52,662 bases of DNA from Vibrio sp. 99-8-1 (GCF_013114595.1 NZ_VTXE01000033.1:1-52662), one strand, 5' to 3'. Shown: positions 1-8,252, numbered from the stretch's first letter. Notes: generated by a model from the sequence alone, not told the origin. Program-made: numbers and translations.

Positions 1-28
1 TTAAGTCTACGTTCGCTGAATGTAGCAT

Positions 29-104
29 GCGACACTAGCTCAGTTGGTAGAGCGCAACCTTGCCAAGGTTGAGGTCACGAGTTCGAACCTCGTGTGTCGC
101 TCCA
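29..104 (+). tRNA. tRNA-Gly (anticodon GCC)
   Basis: The acceptor stem (GCGACAC at 29-35 with GTGTCGC at 94-100), D-arm, anticodon arm, T-arm with TTCGA, and an encoded CCA at 102-104 are all present. The anticodon loop at 60-66 is TTGCCAA, so the anticodon GCC at 62-64 reads glycine codons GGC and GGU. The gene is 76 nt long and is followed directly by a strong intrinsic terminator. Two damaged copies of the same gene lie downstream. Confidence 0.97.
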
Positions 105-124
105 GATTTCTTTAAGTAGAAAGT

Positions 125-156
125 AAAAAGCCCGATCAGAAATGGTCGGGCTTTTT
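125..156 (+). terminator. Rho-independent terminator after tRNA-Gly
   Basis: An A-rich arm with GCCCGATC (130-137) pairs with GGTCGGGC (144-151, one G-T pair) across a short loop and is followed by a run of T. It ends transcription of the tRNA. The same sequence is repeated exactly 160 bp further on. Confidence 0.9.
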
Positions 157-188
157 TGCATCTAGTGAATTTTAGTGAGACTCGTTCC

Positions 189-264
189 GTTGGTAGAGCG
201 CAACCTTGCCAAGGTTGAGGTCACGCCTTATGTTCAAGAGAAGGGAACCTCGTGTGTCGCTCCA
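189..264 (+). pseudogene. Damaged tRNA-Gly copy 2 (T-arm replaced, acceptor lost)
   Basis: Bases 189-225 are identical to bases 43-79 of the intact tRNA-Gly (D-loop, anticodon arm, variable loop). The next 6 nt of the intact gene (80-85) are replaced by 20 nt at 226-245. After that, 246-321 is identical to 86-161, covering the 3' half of the T-arm, the acceptor 3' strand, CCA and the terminator. The 5' acceptor strand is not preserved, so no acceptor stem can form and the T-loop is grossly enlarged. This is probably a dead copy produced by recombination in a former tandem tRNA array. It could instead be the scar of an element that used the tRNA as an attachment site. Confidence 0.75.
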
Positions 265-284
265 GATTTCTTTAAGTAGAAAGT

Positions 285-316
285 AAAAAGCCCGATCAGA
301 AATGGTCGGGCTTTTT
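285..316 (+). terminator. Duplicate of the tRNA-Gly terminator
   Basis: This is an exact copy of the hairpin and T-run at 125-156, carried along with the damaged tRNA copy 2. Confidence 0.85.
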
Positions 317-489
317 TGCATTTAAAAAAGCTGATTATGGGTGATGCGGTAGAAATGAACTCGATTACGCAAACCGCTCAAGACATCCTTGTTCGCTTGA
401 AAATGGGCGTCCTGCCCATTTACATTTGCTCCATCAAGCTTCATTTCTCTCGTTGAGAAAGTATAGGAATAATATCTAGAACTAATCCA

Positions 490-555
490 GTTGGTAGAGC
501 GCAACCTTGCCAAGGTTGAGGTCACGCCTTATGTTCAAGAGAAGGGAACCTCGTG
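490..555 (+). pseudogene. Damaged tRNA-Gly copy 3 (same T-arm replacement)
   Basis: Bases 490-526 repeat the D-loop to variable-loop part of tRNA-Gly. They are followed by the same 20-nt replacement found in copy 2 (527-546) and by nine bases of the T-arm 3' strand (547-555). After 555 the match stops, so the acceptor 3' strand and terminator are absent. Because copies 2 and 3 share the 20-nt block, one was copied from the other, or both came from an already altered gene. The 168 bp between copies 2 and 3 (322-489) show no convincing gene. Confidence 0.7.
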
Positions 556-584
556 CCTTACTCCAAATTGAACCGCGAAACTAC

Positions 585-890
585 TTATAGTTTAGAGTCC
601 TGAAGCACTACGGTTTTTGTTTGGTATGTTAACCACGTATTATCATGTTGAAAGGTAACAAAGCTAACATTTTCATCCGAATACTCTTTCACTTTAACAG
701 AGCTGTTTATTATCTCTTTAGTGGGTTCCGAGTAAAAATGACAATGTCTTTCTCCTTGTGGAACACCCCATTTGGCGCAGTTGGTTCGGCAATAGTGGCA
801 ACCATCTGAAGCCGTTCTTCCGGGGTGAGCAAGTGTAATAAGCGGGAATATGCCAGCTAAAAGGCATACAGCAAGTAATATTCTTTTCAT
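585..890 (-). CDS. Small exported Cys/His-rich protein (YHYH-like motif)
   Basis: The protein has 101 residues. An N-terminal signal peptide of about 21 residues (KR then a hydrophobic stretch ending in TLA) directs it out of the cytoplasm. The mature N-terminus carries HPGRTASDGCHYCRTNC and then GERHCH, a pattern seen in many small exported bacterial proteins and resembling the YHYH family. The clustered Cys and His residues could bind a metal or form disulfides, but no biochemical role is known to me. The C-terminal 50 residues are unremarkable. An AGGA sequence lies upstream of the ATG at 890. It sits alone between the tRNA remnants and a transporter gene, a typical place for accessory genes. 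Confidence 0.7.
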   Translation of the reverse strand: MKRILLAVCLLAGIFPLITLAHPGRTASDGCHYCRTNCAKWGVPQGERHCHFYSEPTKEIINSSVKVKEYSDENVSFVTFQHDNTWLTYQTKTVVLQDSKL

Positions 891-1043
891 TTTCCTAGCC
901 TAGTGTGTGTACTTCTTAGTTATATATTAATTATACAGAATGTTATGCGTTTAAGTTCACATTTGAGAGTGGTAGTGTAACTAACGAGGTATTACCTACT
1001 GGCTTGTTAGCGTATTGCTTTAAGTATTTAGGGTGCAGCTTTG

Positions 1044-1994
1044 CTAAGGTTTAGAGCACGTCTTGTGCCCAACAGTTAGAGTTTTAACGCGAAGCCACAA
1101 TCGACCATCAATAAAAGATAGCCCTAATGCTATCATTGCCATACCAATGAAATGAATAAGCTGTAGTGATTCGTCGAGAAATAGCGATCCCAGCAATATT
1201 GCAGAGACTGGAACCAAAAGGGTAACTAATAGAACATTAGTTGCTCCGGCTAACTCAAGTATTTTGAAATAGAGCACATACGCGATGGCCGTTGACATAA
1301 CGGCTAGTCCAATCATGGATATCCATGTAGAACTGCTCGCTTGGTTTAATGTAGTAACACCATCTACTGTTAATGCTATTGGCAATAATACCAACGAAGA
1401 AGCGGTTACTTGTCCCGCCGCAATAACGATTGGATTGATATTTTGACTCTTAAATTTCCGTCCATAAACACCCGCAAATGCATAGGAGAGTGTTGCTGTG
1501 ACAACTGCTAATTGAGCCAGCAGATTTTCACCTGTATCTAATGCGGGGAGGCCTATCATCATCACTACACCTAGAAAACCTATCGTGACGCCAATTACTT
1601 TTAGCTGTGTTGGCCGTTCGTCTGTAAGAAATATAGCCGCAACAATTACCGTAAATATCGGTGTAGCAGCATTAAGAATAGATGCGAGTCCGGACGCTAT
1701 TTGAGCCTGTCCCCATACAATCAATAGGAAAGGAATAACATTATTTAACAAACCCATAGCCAAAAACATACTCCACAGTTTTAAACTTCTGGGAATGGGT
1801 AAGCCAATGATCAACACAATCATCCATAGAGTAATTGCCGCAATAACAACTCGAAGGGCAACAATAGTTAGAGTAGGAAGTTCATTGACCGCAACGCCAA
1901 CAAAGAAGAAAGAACCGCCCCATAATACTGACAGTAGTATGAGCATTGCCCATACTTTAGCGTTCATAGCGTTGTTAATAGGAGATGGTGTCAT
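1044..1994 (-). CDS. EamA/DMT-family inner-membrane transporter
   Basis: The 316-residue protein has about ten hydrophobic segments arranged as two repeated five-helix EamA units (roughly residues 13-147 and 157-290). The early WGGSFFF and the mid-protein PIFTVIVA segments are typical of the drug/metabolite transporter superfamily. Family members export metabolites, amino acids or drugs in exchange for protons, but the substrate cannot be read from the sequence. The start at 1994 has GAAGG about nine bases upstream; an alternative start ten codons in (MNAKVW) has no clear ribosome binding site. It is divergent from the MarR-type gene at 2381, 386 bp away, which may control it. Confidence 0.88.
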   Translation of the reverse strand: MTPSPINNAMNAKVWAMLILLSVLWGGSFFFVGVAVNELPTLTIVALRVVIAAITLWMIVLIIGLPIPRSLKLWSMFLAMGLLNNVIPFLLIVWGQAQIASGLASILNAATPIFTVIVAAIFLTDERPTQLKVIGVTIGFLGVVMMIGLPALDTGENLLAQLAVVTATLSYAFAGVYGRKFKSQNINPIVIAAGQVTASSLVLLPIALTVDGVTTLNQASSSTWISMIGLAVMSTAIAYVLYFKILELAGATNVLLVTLLVPVSAILLGSLFLDESLQLIHFIGMAMIALGLSFIDGRLWLRVKTLTVGHKTCSKP

Positions 1995-2380
1995 CTGTTT
2001 ATGCCTTCATTGTTTAATATAAGGGCATGTTAGCGATTGGCTAACTTCAAAAACATCTGATTATTGCATGTTATTTAACTTACTTATATTGAGGATAAAC
2101 AAGCCAAATTGGCTTAACAGGGCTTGTTAGTGATGTGAAATGCGACGAACAATTGCGCCTTCTATTGCTATCCAGAAAATACGTCTATTATTTGCACAAT
2201 TTCAGGTAACAAAAGTGATTAAATGACAGGTTATATCAGTTAGACAGCGAATATTTCGTGTACTCAGGAATGGCCGGGAGAGGGAGAACACATATACGTG
2301 AAGCAGCGCTTTTCAACAGGGCCAATATACGGTATTTTTCACTTATCATTCCATATCCATTTAATACACGGTAACTGTCA
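1995..2380. other. Divergent intergenic region, EamA gene and MarR-type gene
   Basis: This 386-bp spacer must hold promoters for both divergent genes. An inverted repeat, AACAAGCC with GGCTTGTT, lies near 2098-2120 and could be a hairpin or an operator. No small gene or RNA is convincing. Confidence 0.4.
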
Positions 2381-2857
2381 TTGGAAAAGCATGAAGAAGT
2401 ATTAGTTTCTATTCGACAAATAATCAGAGCGATTGATATCCATTCCAAGAAACTAAGTAAAGAATCAGGGTTAACCGGACCTCAGCTTATATTGATGCGT
2501 TCAATAAAAGAACTTGGTGAAGTCACCATTAAACAACTTTCCGTTCATACTAATATGAGTCAAGCAACGGCGACGGCGATATTAGATAGATTGGAAAGAA
2601 ATGGTTATGTGCAGCGTGTAAGAAGTACACAAGATAAACGCAAAGTACATGCCCATATCACGGATCTTGGAAACCAACGTCTTGCTTCCGCACCTTTGCC
2701 TCTACAAGATACTTTCGTGAAGAAATTTCAGACTCTGGATGAATGGGAACAGACATTGCTTTTGTCATCCGTTCAAAGAATCTCGACTATGATGAATGCT
2801 GAAGATATTGATGTCGCACCAGTACTGGAGTTGGGTAGCATTACCAAAATAGAGTAA
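2381..2857 (+). CDS. MarR-family transcriptional regulator (EctR/CosR-like)
   Basis: The 158-residue protein carries a MarR-type winged helix-turn-helix (about residues 30-125): a recognition-helix region around NMSQATATAILDRLERNG and a wing with the family pattern RSTQDKRKVHAHIT. MarR proteins bind DNA as dimers and respond to small ligands or stress. The N-terminus and C-terminus resemble, from memory, the EctR/CosR branch that controls compatible-solute genes in marine bacteria, but no ectoine genes are present here, so this is tentative. The start is TTG at 2381; there is no in-frame ATG near it, the reading frame matches the family N-terminus from this codon, and the upstream ribosome binding site is poor. 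It is divergent from the EamA transporter. Confidence 0.85.
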   Translation: MEKHEEVLVSIRQIIRAIDIHSKKLSKESGLTGPQLILMRSIKELGEVTIKQLSVHTNMSQATATAILDRLERNGYVQRVRSTQDKRKVHAHITDLGNQRLASAPLPLQDTFVKKFQTLDEWEQTLLLSSVQRISTMMNAEDIDVAPVLELGSITKIE

Positions 2858-2915
2858 GGTCATTTTTACACTATTTGATTTGTTGGGAGTTGTTCCATGC
2901 TATTAGAAACAACTT

Positions 2916-2950
2916 ATGCTTATGGTAAATGATTGATGCTTATGGTAAAT
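2916..2950 (+). repeat. Short direct repeat (15 bp, 20-bp period)
   Basis: ATGCTTATGGTAAAT occurs at 2916-2930 and again at 2936-2950, two helical turns apart. It lies just upstream of the permease gene at 3004 and could be a regulator binding site or a simple slippage product. Confidence 0.55.
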
Positions 2951-3003
2951 AAGCTAAGCTTATAGCAAGTATCTATTAATATAGAGTTTATTCAGGGACG
3001 AGT

Positions 3004-4029
3004 ATGAACATTAGAACCATAAAGCTAAAAACTCAACAGTATGGAAAGTTTCTTTCTAACATGGTTCTGCCAAATATTGGTGCGTTTATTATTTGGGGAT
3101 TTATTGCTGCACTCTTTATTCCGACAGGGTGGGCACCAAATGAAAACATTGCTCAGTTAGTAAGACCGATGATCATTTACCTTCTGCCGATGCTTGTTGG
3201 CTACTCAGGAGGTAAGTTGGTGTGGGGCGAACGCGGTGGGATTGTCGGTGCCGCTACCACTATGGGAGCGATTGTTGGCTCTGATGTCCCAATGTTTCTA
3301 GGGGCGATGATTGTTGGCCCGTTAGGAGCGCTGGCTATAAAGCGTTTTGACATACTTATACAAGGAAAAATAAAGAGCGGTTTTGAAATGTTGGTCAATA
3401 ACCTTTCCACAGGTATTGTTGGCGCGATATGTACCATAACCGCATTTATGTTAATTGGTCCTTTTATTCAGGGGCTAACTATTTTGATCATGGGAGGGGT
3501 TAACTACTTAGTTGATAGTGGCCTTTTGCCATTGACTTCCATCTTGGTTGAACCCGCTAAAGTCATGTTTTTGAATAATGCGGTTAACCACGGTATTTTT
3601 TCTCCGTTAGGTATTCAGCAGTCTATTGAACAAGGGCAATCGATATATTTTTTAATCGAAGCCAACCCGGGTCCCGGACTGGGCCTGTTACTCTCTTATT
3701 TTGTTTTTGGCAAAAATGGCGCACGACGTATTGGCGGTGGTGCTGCGGTTATCCACTTTTTTGGCGGCATACATGAAGTGTATTTCCCTTATGTATTTAT
3801 GAACCCTAGATTGATCATCGCGTTGATTGCCGGTGGTATGACAGGAGTCTTTGTTTTAACAACATTTAATGCAGGCATAGTCGGACCTGCATCTCCGGGA
3901 TCTATTTTCTCAGTAATGATCATGGCGCCAAAAGCTTCAATCTTAGGTGTATTTATTGCGGTCTCATCTTCGGCATTAGTGACGTTTATTATCTCTTCAC
4001 TTTTACTGAAAACTGGTGCCGATAAATAG
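3004..4029 (+). CDS. Mannitol-type PTS permease domain only (EIIC, MtlA paralogue)
   Basis: The 341-residue protein aligns along its whole length with the IIC membrane domain of the MtlA at 5116 (shared GKFLSNMVLPNIGAFI, GFEMLVNNLS, NHGIFSPLGIQQS, EANPGPGLGLLLSYF, GGIHEVYFPYV). It stops right after the last membrane helix, so the IIB and IIA phosphotransfer domains are missing, and no remnant of them follows. The conserved GGIHE region of the sugar site is intact. It could borrow IIB/IIA from MtlA or another EII, transport without phosphorylation, or act as a sensor. An AGGGA lies five to six bases before the ATG. Substitutions are spread evenly, so it appears to be a maintained gene rather than a fresh duplicate. 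Confidence 0.88.
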   Translation: MNIRTIKLKTQQYGKFLSNMVLPNIGAFIIWGFIAALFIPTGWAPNENIAQLVRPMIIYLLPMLVGYSGGKLVWGERGGIVGAATTMGAIVGSDVPMFLGAMIVGPLGALAIKRFDILIQGKIKSGFEMLVNNLSTGIVGAICTITAFMLIGPFIQGLTILIMGGVNYLVDSGLLPLTSILVEPAKVMFLNNAVNHGIFSPLGIQQSIEQGQSIYFLIEANPGPGLGLLLSYFVFGKNGARRIGGGAAVIHFFGGIHEVYFPYVFMNPRLIIALIAGGMTGVFVLTTFNAGIVGPASPGSIFSVMIMAPKASILGVFIAVSSSALVTFIISSLLLKTGADK

Positions 4030-4112
4030 TGTCCCTTAAATGGTCTGAAATAGCAGTAAGATGAAAAGAACTAGGGAGAATAACGGTAGGCCACAGGAAG
4101 CATAACCAGTTA

Positions 4113-4409
4113 CTAAAGTTTTTGTTTAAGCCAAAGGGTTGCCGTTTCGAGGTTATGGCGCTCTGAATCAAACACGATATAGTTTACTTCCTCATGAGCA
4201 TCTCTGCTCTTGGCAATGCAAATATTTCCTTTAAAACCGGTCTGCTTTAATTTGTTAGAGAGTTTTTCTGGTGCGGTTTCAAATATTACGCTTAAAAAAG
4301 GCAAGAGTTCATTTGAAATAACGCCTTGGGAATTAAACTTTTCCAAAGCGTGGGATAAGGTATCAGTATCTGTTAATTCGATAATATCGGTTGCTTCTTT
4401 TAACTGCAT
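4113..4409 (-). CDS. Hypothetical small protein
   Basis: The 98-residue protein has no signal peptide or membrane segment, and I do not recognise a family. It is rich in acidic and polar residues and contains one cysteine (NICIAKSRDAHEE). The predicted pattern is helix-rich in the first half and alternating strands in the second. It is transcribed towards the 3' end of the MtlA paralogue and away from the long mtlA regulatory region. The upstream ribosome binding site is weak (GAAG ten bases before ATG), so expression is uncertain, although the frame is clean over its length. Confidence 0.55.
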   Translation of the reverse strand: MQLKEATDIIELTDTDTLSHALEKFNSQGVISNELLPFLSVIFETAPEKLSNKLKQTGFKGNICIAKSRDAHEEVNYIVFDSERHNLETATLWLKQKL

Positions 4410-4763
4410 AGTTTTTATCTTCGTTGTGAAAATGGAATGTCTATATTTTCTATCTAATCAAACTCGTTTTCATTTTGCGTATCTACGCAACCATTTCCGT
4501 GTCAGAGCTCTTTGTGCACAGTATAAACTCCATTCAAAATGTAATATTTCAAGTTAAGTTCATTACGTTGGCGTTTAATCGGTTATTTTTCTAGATAGAC
4601 CAAAAGGAAAAGTGTTTTATCATAACTAAGGGATTAATTATAGTTTCCTCCCTAGCTAAATGACCCTCTTCAATTAACCCTTGATCGCGTTATGTCACAA
4701 AATTACATAAAAATTAACATTCAGCTGTTAATTAACTTGCAAACCATTTATTACGACATTAAG

Positions 4764-4990
4764 TGTGACTTGGTTAACAAAACATCATCTGTTGATTTTT
4801 TAAATTGATTATAATGTGATGTGTGTCACCAATTATTTTTATTATGCTGTTTAATAATTGTGATGTGAAGCTATATAAAATTATTGACAAAATCGATTTA
4901 ATTAAAATGTAGTTAAATTACATTGTCAATATAAGATCTGTGTCACATTTAAAAATGGTCAACTATATTTTTTGTGTGATGCGTATCACT
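4764..4990 (+). promoter_or_regulatory. Array of CRP-type sites upstream of mtlA
   Basis: Four matches to TGTGA-N6-TCACA are visible. They are 4764-4779 (TGTGA...TAACA, 9 of 10), 4815-4830 (TGTGA...TCACC, 9 of 10), 4932-4947 (weak left half, perfect right half TCACA) and 4975-4990 (TGTGA...TCACT, 9 of 10). The last two are centred 43 bp apart, about four helical turns. In Escherichia coli the mtl promoter is known to carry several CRP sites, so strong catabolite control of mannitol uptake is expected here as well. Confidence 0.75.
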
Positions 4991-4991
4991 A

Positions 4992-5030
4992 AAAGCCCGT
5001 TCAGAGGATATTCGTATAATGCTGTGCTAA
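4992..5030 (+). promoter_or_regulatory. mtlA promoter (CRP-dependent, class II layout)
   Basis: A perfect TATAAT lies at 5015-5020 with no recognisable -35 box. The CRP-type site centred at 4982.5 would be about 41-45 bp upstream of a start near 5024-5027, the class II activator position. This leaves a leader of about 90 nt before mtlA that contains a small hairpin (CGGTTT 5055-5060 with AAACCG 5068-5073). Confidence 0.7.
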
Positions 5031-5115
5031 TTTGAAAGTGTCTTAAGCAGTCAACGGTTTTTATCAGAAACCGGGCACACACAAATTACGAATAACACTT
5101 GAACGGGGTACTGTT

Positions 5116-7002
5116 ATGTTATCACCAGAAGCTAAGGTCAAGGTACAAAATTTTGGCCGTTTTCTTTCAAATATGGTAATGCCAAACATCGGTGCGTTTA
5201 TCGCATGGGGTTTCATTACCGCTCTATTTATTCCTACCGGTTGGTGGCCAAACGAAACATTGGCTAGCATGGTCGGCCCAATGATCACGTATCTACTACC
5301 TGTTTTGATCGGTTATACCGGTGGTAAAATGGTCGCGGGTGACCGAGGCGCGGTTGTAGGTGCAGTGACCACAATGGGTGTTATTGTTGGTACTGACATT
5401 CCAATGTTTATGGGAGCGATGATTGTTGGTCCATTAGGTGGCCTAGCTATCAAGAAATTTGATGAAGCTGTCCACGGTAAGGTAAAAAGTGGATTTGAAA
5501 TGTTGGTTAACAACTTTTCTGCCGGCATCATCGGTATGCTCTGCGCAATTCTAGCGTATCTCGTTGTTGGTCCTGCAGTTAAAGTCTTATCGAATGGTCT
5601 TGCGGCTGGTGTAAATGTTCTTGTTGAATCAGGCTTGCTTCCTCTTACTTCACTGTTCGTAGAGCCTGCGAAAATCCTTTTCTTAAACAATGCTATCAAC
5701 CACGGTATTTTCTCTCCTCTTGGTATTCAGCAGTCTGAAGAATTAGGTAAGTCGATATTCTTCTTAATTGAAGCTAACCCAGGCCCAGGTTTAGGTCTAC
5801 TACTTGCTTACATGTTTGTTGGTAAAGGAAGTGCTAAGCAATCTGCACCGGGTGCTGCGATTATTCACTTCTTAGGTGGTATTCATGAAATCTACTTCCC
5901 TTATGTGTTGATGAACCCTCGTCTAATTCTAGCGGTAATTGCTGGTGGTATGACAGGCGTATTTACATTAACTATTTTTGACGCTGGCTTAGTATCACCT
6001 GCATCTCCAGGTTCAATATTTGCTGTGTTACTGATGACACCAAAATCTTCATTTGTCGGTGTAATCGCCTCGGTTATTGCTTCAGCAGCGGTATCTTTCT
6101 TTGTTGCTTCGTTCTTGCTAAAAACGCAAAAACAATCGGATGAAGATGGTGCGTTAGAAGCAGCAAGCAACCAAATGAACGATATGAAAGCAAGTTCTAA
6201 AGGTGTAGCGACTGCAAGTGCGTCAGTAGCAGGTAGCGTTAAGAAAATTATCGTAGCGTGTGATGCTGGCATGGGGTCAAGTGCGATGGGTGCGAGCCTA
6301 CTGCGTAAAAAAATTGAGGCTGCCGGTCTAGATATTGATGTTACTAACCTAGCTATCAACAATCTGCCATCAGACGTCGATATTGTTGTAACGCATAAAG
6401 ACCTTACTGATAGAGCAAAGAATCATGCGGCAGACGCACAACATATTTCACTGTCTAATTTCTTAGATAACGATTTATACGACAATCTTGTGGCTAAACT
6501 GGTTGAAGCTCAGCAAGGTGACGCGGTAAAGCCTGAAGTATCTACAGTAAATAGTTCTGATAGTGTAGGTACGTTAAAGCTTTCTAAAGAGAACATATTT
6601 TTAGGCATGAAAGCAGAGTCTAAAGAGAACGTTATTAAGTTTGCAGGGGAGCAACTAGTTAAGCTGGGTAACGTGAAAGAACAATATATTGAAGGGATGC
6701 TTGCACGTGAAAAGCTGGTATCAACTTACTTAGGCGAATCTATCGCTGTTCCTCATGGAACAATAGAAACCAAGCAATACGTGGTAAACACTGGAATCGT
6801 ATTTTGTCAATTTCCTGAAGGTATTCAATGGGGTGAAGATGAAGACGATATTGCAAAAATGGTTATTGGTATTGCCGCTCAAGGAGATGAGCATATTCAA
6901 GTTATTACTGCAATAACGAATGCCCTTGACGATGAAGAGGCGATTGAGTCTCTGAAAACAACGACCAACCCTGAAGATGTACTTCGAATACTTAATGCGT
7001 AG
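5116..7002 (+). CDS. mtlA: PTS mannitol transporter EIICBA
   Basis: The 628-residue protein imports mannitol and phosphorylates it to mannitol 1-phosphate with phosphate relayed from PEP through EI and HPr. The domain order is IIC (about 1-340, membrane, with GGIHEIYFPYV), IIB (about 375-470) and IIA (about 490-628). The IIB phosphocysteine is Cys382 in VACDAGMGSS, against Cys384 in E. coli. The IIA phosphohistidine is His547 in AVPHG. All key residues are present and the length is close to the E. coli protein (637). It is followed by a hairpin and then mtlD. The start at 5116 follows a leader with GGGGTACTGTT before the ATG. Expression is expected to depend on CRP and on mannitol through MtlR. 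Confidence 0.98.
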   Translation: MLSPEAKVKVQNFGRFLSNMVMPNIGAFIAWGFITALFIPTGWWPNETLASMVGPMITYLLPVLIGYTGGKMVAGDRGAVVGAVTTMGVIVGTDIPMFMGAMIVGPLGGLAIKKFDEAVHGKVKSGFEMLVNNFSAGIIGMLCAILAYLVVGPAVKVLSNGLAAGVNVLVESGLLPLTSLFVEPAKILFLNNAINHGIFSPLGIQQSEELGKSIFFLIEANPGPGLGLLLAYMFVGKGSAKQSAPGAAIIHFLGGIHEIYFPYVLMNPRLILAVIAGGMTGVFTLTIFDAGLVSPASPGSIFAVLLMTPKSSFVGVIASVIASAAVSFFVASFLLKTQKQSDEDGALEAASNQMNDMKASSKGVATASASVAGSVKKIIVACDAGMGSSAMGASLLRKKIEAAGLDIDVTNLAINNLPSDVDIVVTHKDLTDRAKNHAADAQHISLSNFLDNDLYDNLVAKLVEAQQGDAVKPEVSTVNSSDSVGTLKLSKENIFLGMKAESKENVIKFAGEQLVKLGNVKEQYIEGMLAREKLVSTYLGESIAVPHGTIETKQYVVNTGIVFCQFPEGIQWGEDEDDIAKMVIGIAAQGDEHIQVITAITNALDDEEAIESLKTTTNPEDVLRILNA

Positions 7003-7035
7003 TCAGTATTTGATTCAGTGTTAATAAATGTAATT

Positions 7036-7066
7036 AAAGGCCGGGCAATCAATACGGCCTTTATTT
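7036..7066 (+). terminator. Hairpin between mtlA and mtlD
   Basis: AAAGGCCG (7036-7043) pairs with CGGCCTTT (7055-7062) and is followed by a broken T-run (ATTT). It probably reduces rather than blocks read-through, giving less MtlD than MtlA mRNA, or stabilises the mtlA 3' end. Confidence 0.6.
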
Positions 7067-7095
7067 AAATCCTCATTTTTCTTGGAATATATATT

Positions 7096-8244
7096 ATGAA
7101 AGCATTGCATTTTGGTGCCGGCAACATTGGCCGCGGTTTTATAGGTAAGTTACTAGCAGATGCTGGAATAGAAGTAACATTTGCGGATGTAAATGAAACT
7201 GTGGTCAATGGCTTGGCTGAACGAAAAGAGTACCCAGTAAAAGTTGTTGGTGCGGATTGCGTAACAGAAACAGTTACTGGCGTTTCCGCAGTTAATTCAT
7301 TAAGCCCTAAAGTGGTTGAGTTAATAACAGAAGTGGATTTAATCACCACGGCAGTTGGACCTACAGTACTTAATGTTATTGCGAAAACTTTGGCTCAGGG
7401 TATTGAAAGCAGACTTGCGATGGGCAATACAACGCCTTTAAATATCATTGCTTGTGAAAATATGGTGAGAGGCACAAGCCAGCTAAAAGCATCGGTGTTC
7501 TCTCTATTACCTGATGAACTGGTTGCTAAGGTAGAAGAGTTGGTTGGCTTTGTAGATTCAGCCGTAGACCGCATTGTACCTCCAGCGGAAGAAGGAGAGA
7601 CAGATCCGCTATCGGTTACTGTTGAAACGTTTAGCGAATGGATTGTTGACCAAACGCAATTTAAAGGTCCCATCCCTGTTATAGCGGGCATGGAGTGCAC
7701 AGATAACTTAATGGCGTTTGTGGAACGCAAGTTATTCACTCTAAATACAGGTCACTGCATAACGGCGTATCTAGGCGCAATTAAAGGACACAAAACCATT
7801 CGTGAAGCCATTGAAGATGGCGATGTTAGATCGGATGTTAAAAGTGCCATGCAAGAGAGTGGCGAAGTTCTTATAAGTCGCTACGGTTTTGAGCGTGATA
7901 AGCACGAAGCGTACATCGAAAAAATTCTTGGTCGCTTTGCCAATCCATACTTGGTAGATGAGGTCGATAGAGTAGGCCGCCAGCCATTAAGAAAATTATC
8001 TGCAAGTGATCGTCTCATTAAGCCTCTTTTAGGCACAATTGAATATGGAAGCGAGAATAAGGCCTTACTTAAAGGTGTTGCCGCCGCATTGCTCTATAAA
8101 AACGATGATGATCCGCAAGCTATCGAGTTACAAAGCTCTATGCAAAATGAGGGTGTTGTTGCCACTATAGAAAAGTACACGGGTTTAGCGAAAAACAGCC
8201 GTGAAACATTGCAGATTGAAGTCATTTTCCAACAAATAAGTTAA
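7096..8244 (+). CDS. mtlD: Mannitol-1-phosphate 5-dehydrogenase
   Basis: The 382-residue cytoplasmic enzyme oxidises mannitol 1-phosphate to fructose 6-phosphate with NAD, linking mannitol uptake to glycolysis. The NAD-binding Rossmann loop is GAGNIGRG at residues 7-14. The polyol-dehydrogenase C-terminal domain contains the catalytic-region pattern around KLFTLNTGHC. Its length equals that of the E. coli enzyme. It lies 93 bp after mtlA in the same direction, separated by a hairpin, which fits an mtlA-mtlD operon. Confidence 0.98.
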   Translation: MKALHFGAGNIGRGFIGKLLADAGIEVTFADVNETVVNGLAERKEYPVKVVGADCVTETVTGVSAVNSLSPKVVELITEVDLITTAVGPTVLNVIAKTLAQGIESRLAMGNTTPLNIIACENMVRGTSQLKASVFSLLPDELVAKVEELVGFVDSAVDRIVPPAEEGETDPLSVTVETFSEWIVDQTQFKGPIPVIAGMECTDNLMAFVERKLFTLNTGHCITAYLGAIKGHKTIREAIEDGDVRSDVKSAMQESGEVLISRYGFERDKHEAYIEKILGRFANPYLVDEVDRVGRQPLRKLSASDRLIKPLLGTIEYGSENKALLKGVAAALLYKNDDDPQAIELQSSMQNEGVVATIEKYTGLAKNSRETLQIEVIFQQIS

Positions 8245-8252
8245 TAAATAAC

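Noticed and set aside
322..525. Minus-strand frame of 67 codons across the tRNA relics
   Set aside because: It reads through the damaged tRNA copy 3 and unconserved DNA, with no protein-like features.
934..2125. Possible integron attC-like sites around the EamA gene (GGCTTGTTAG repeats and AACAAGCC inverted repeat)
   Set aside because: The core motifs do not fit RYYYAAC and GTTRRRY, no consistent paired stems were found, and no integrase or cassette array is present.
4681..4700. Fifth CRP-type site upstream of mtlA
   Set aside because: Only the right half TCACA is present; the left half matches at one of five positions.
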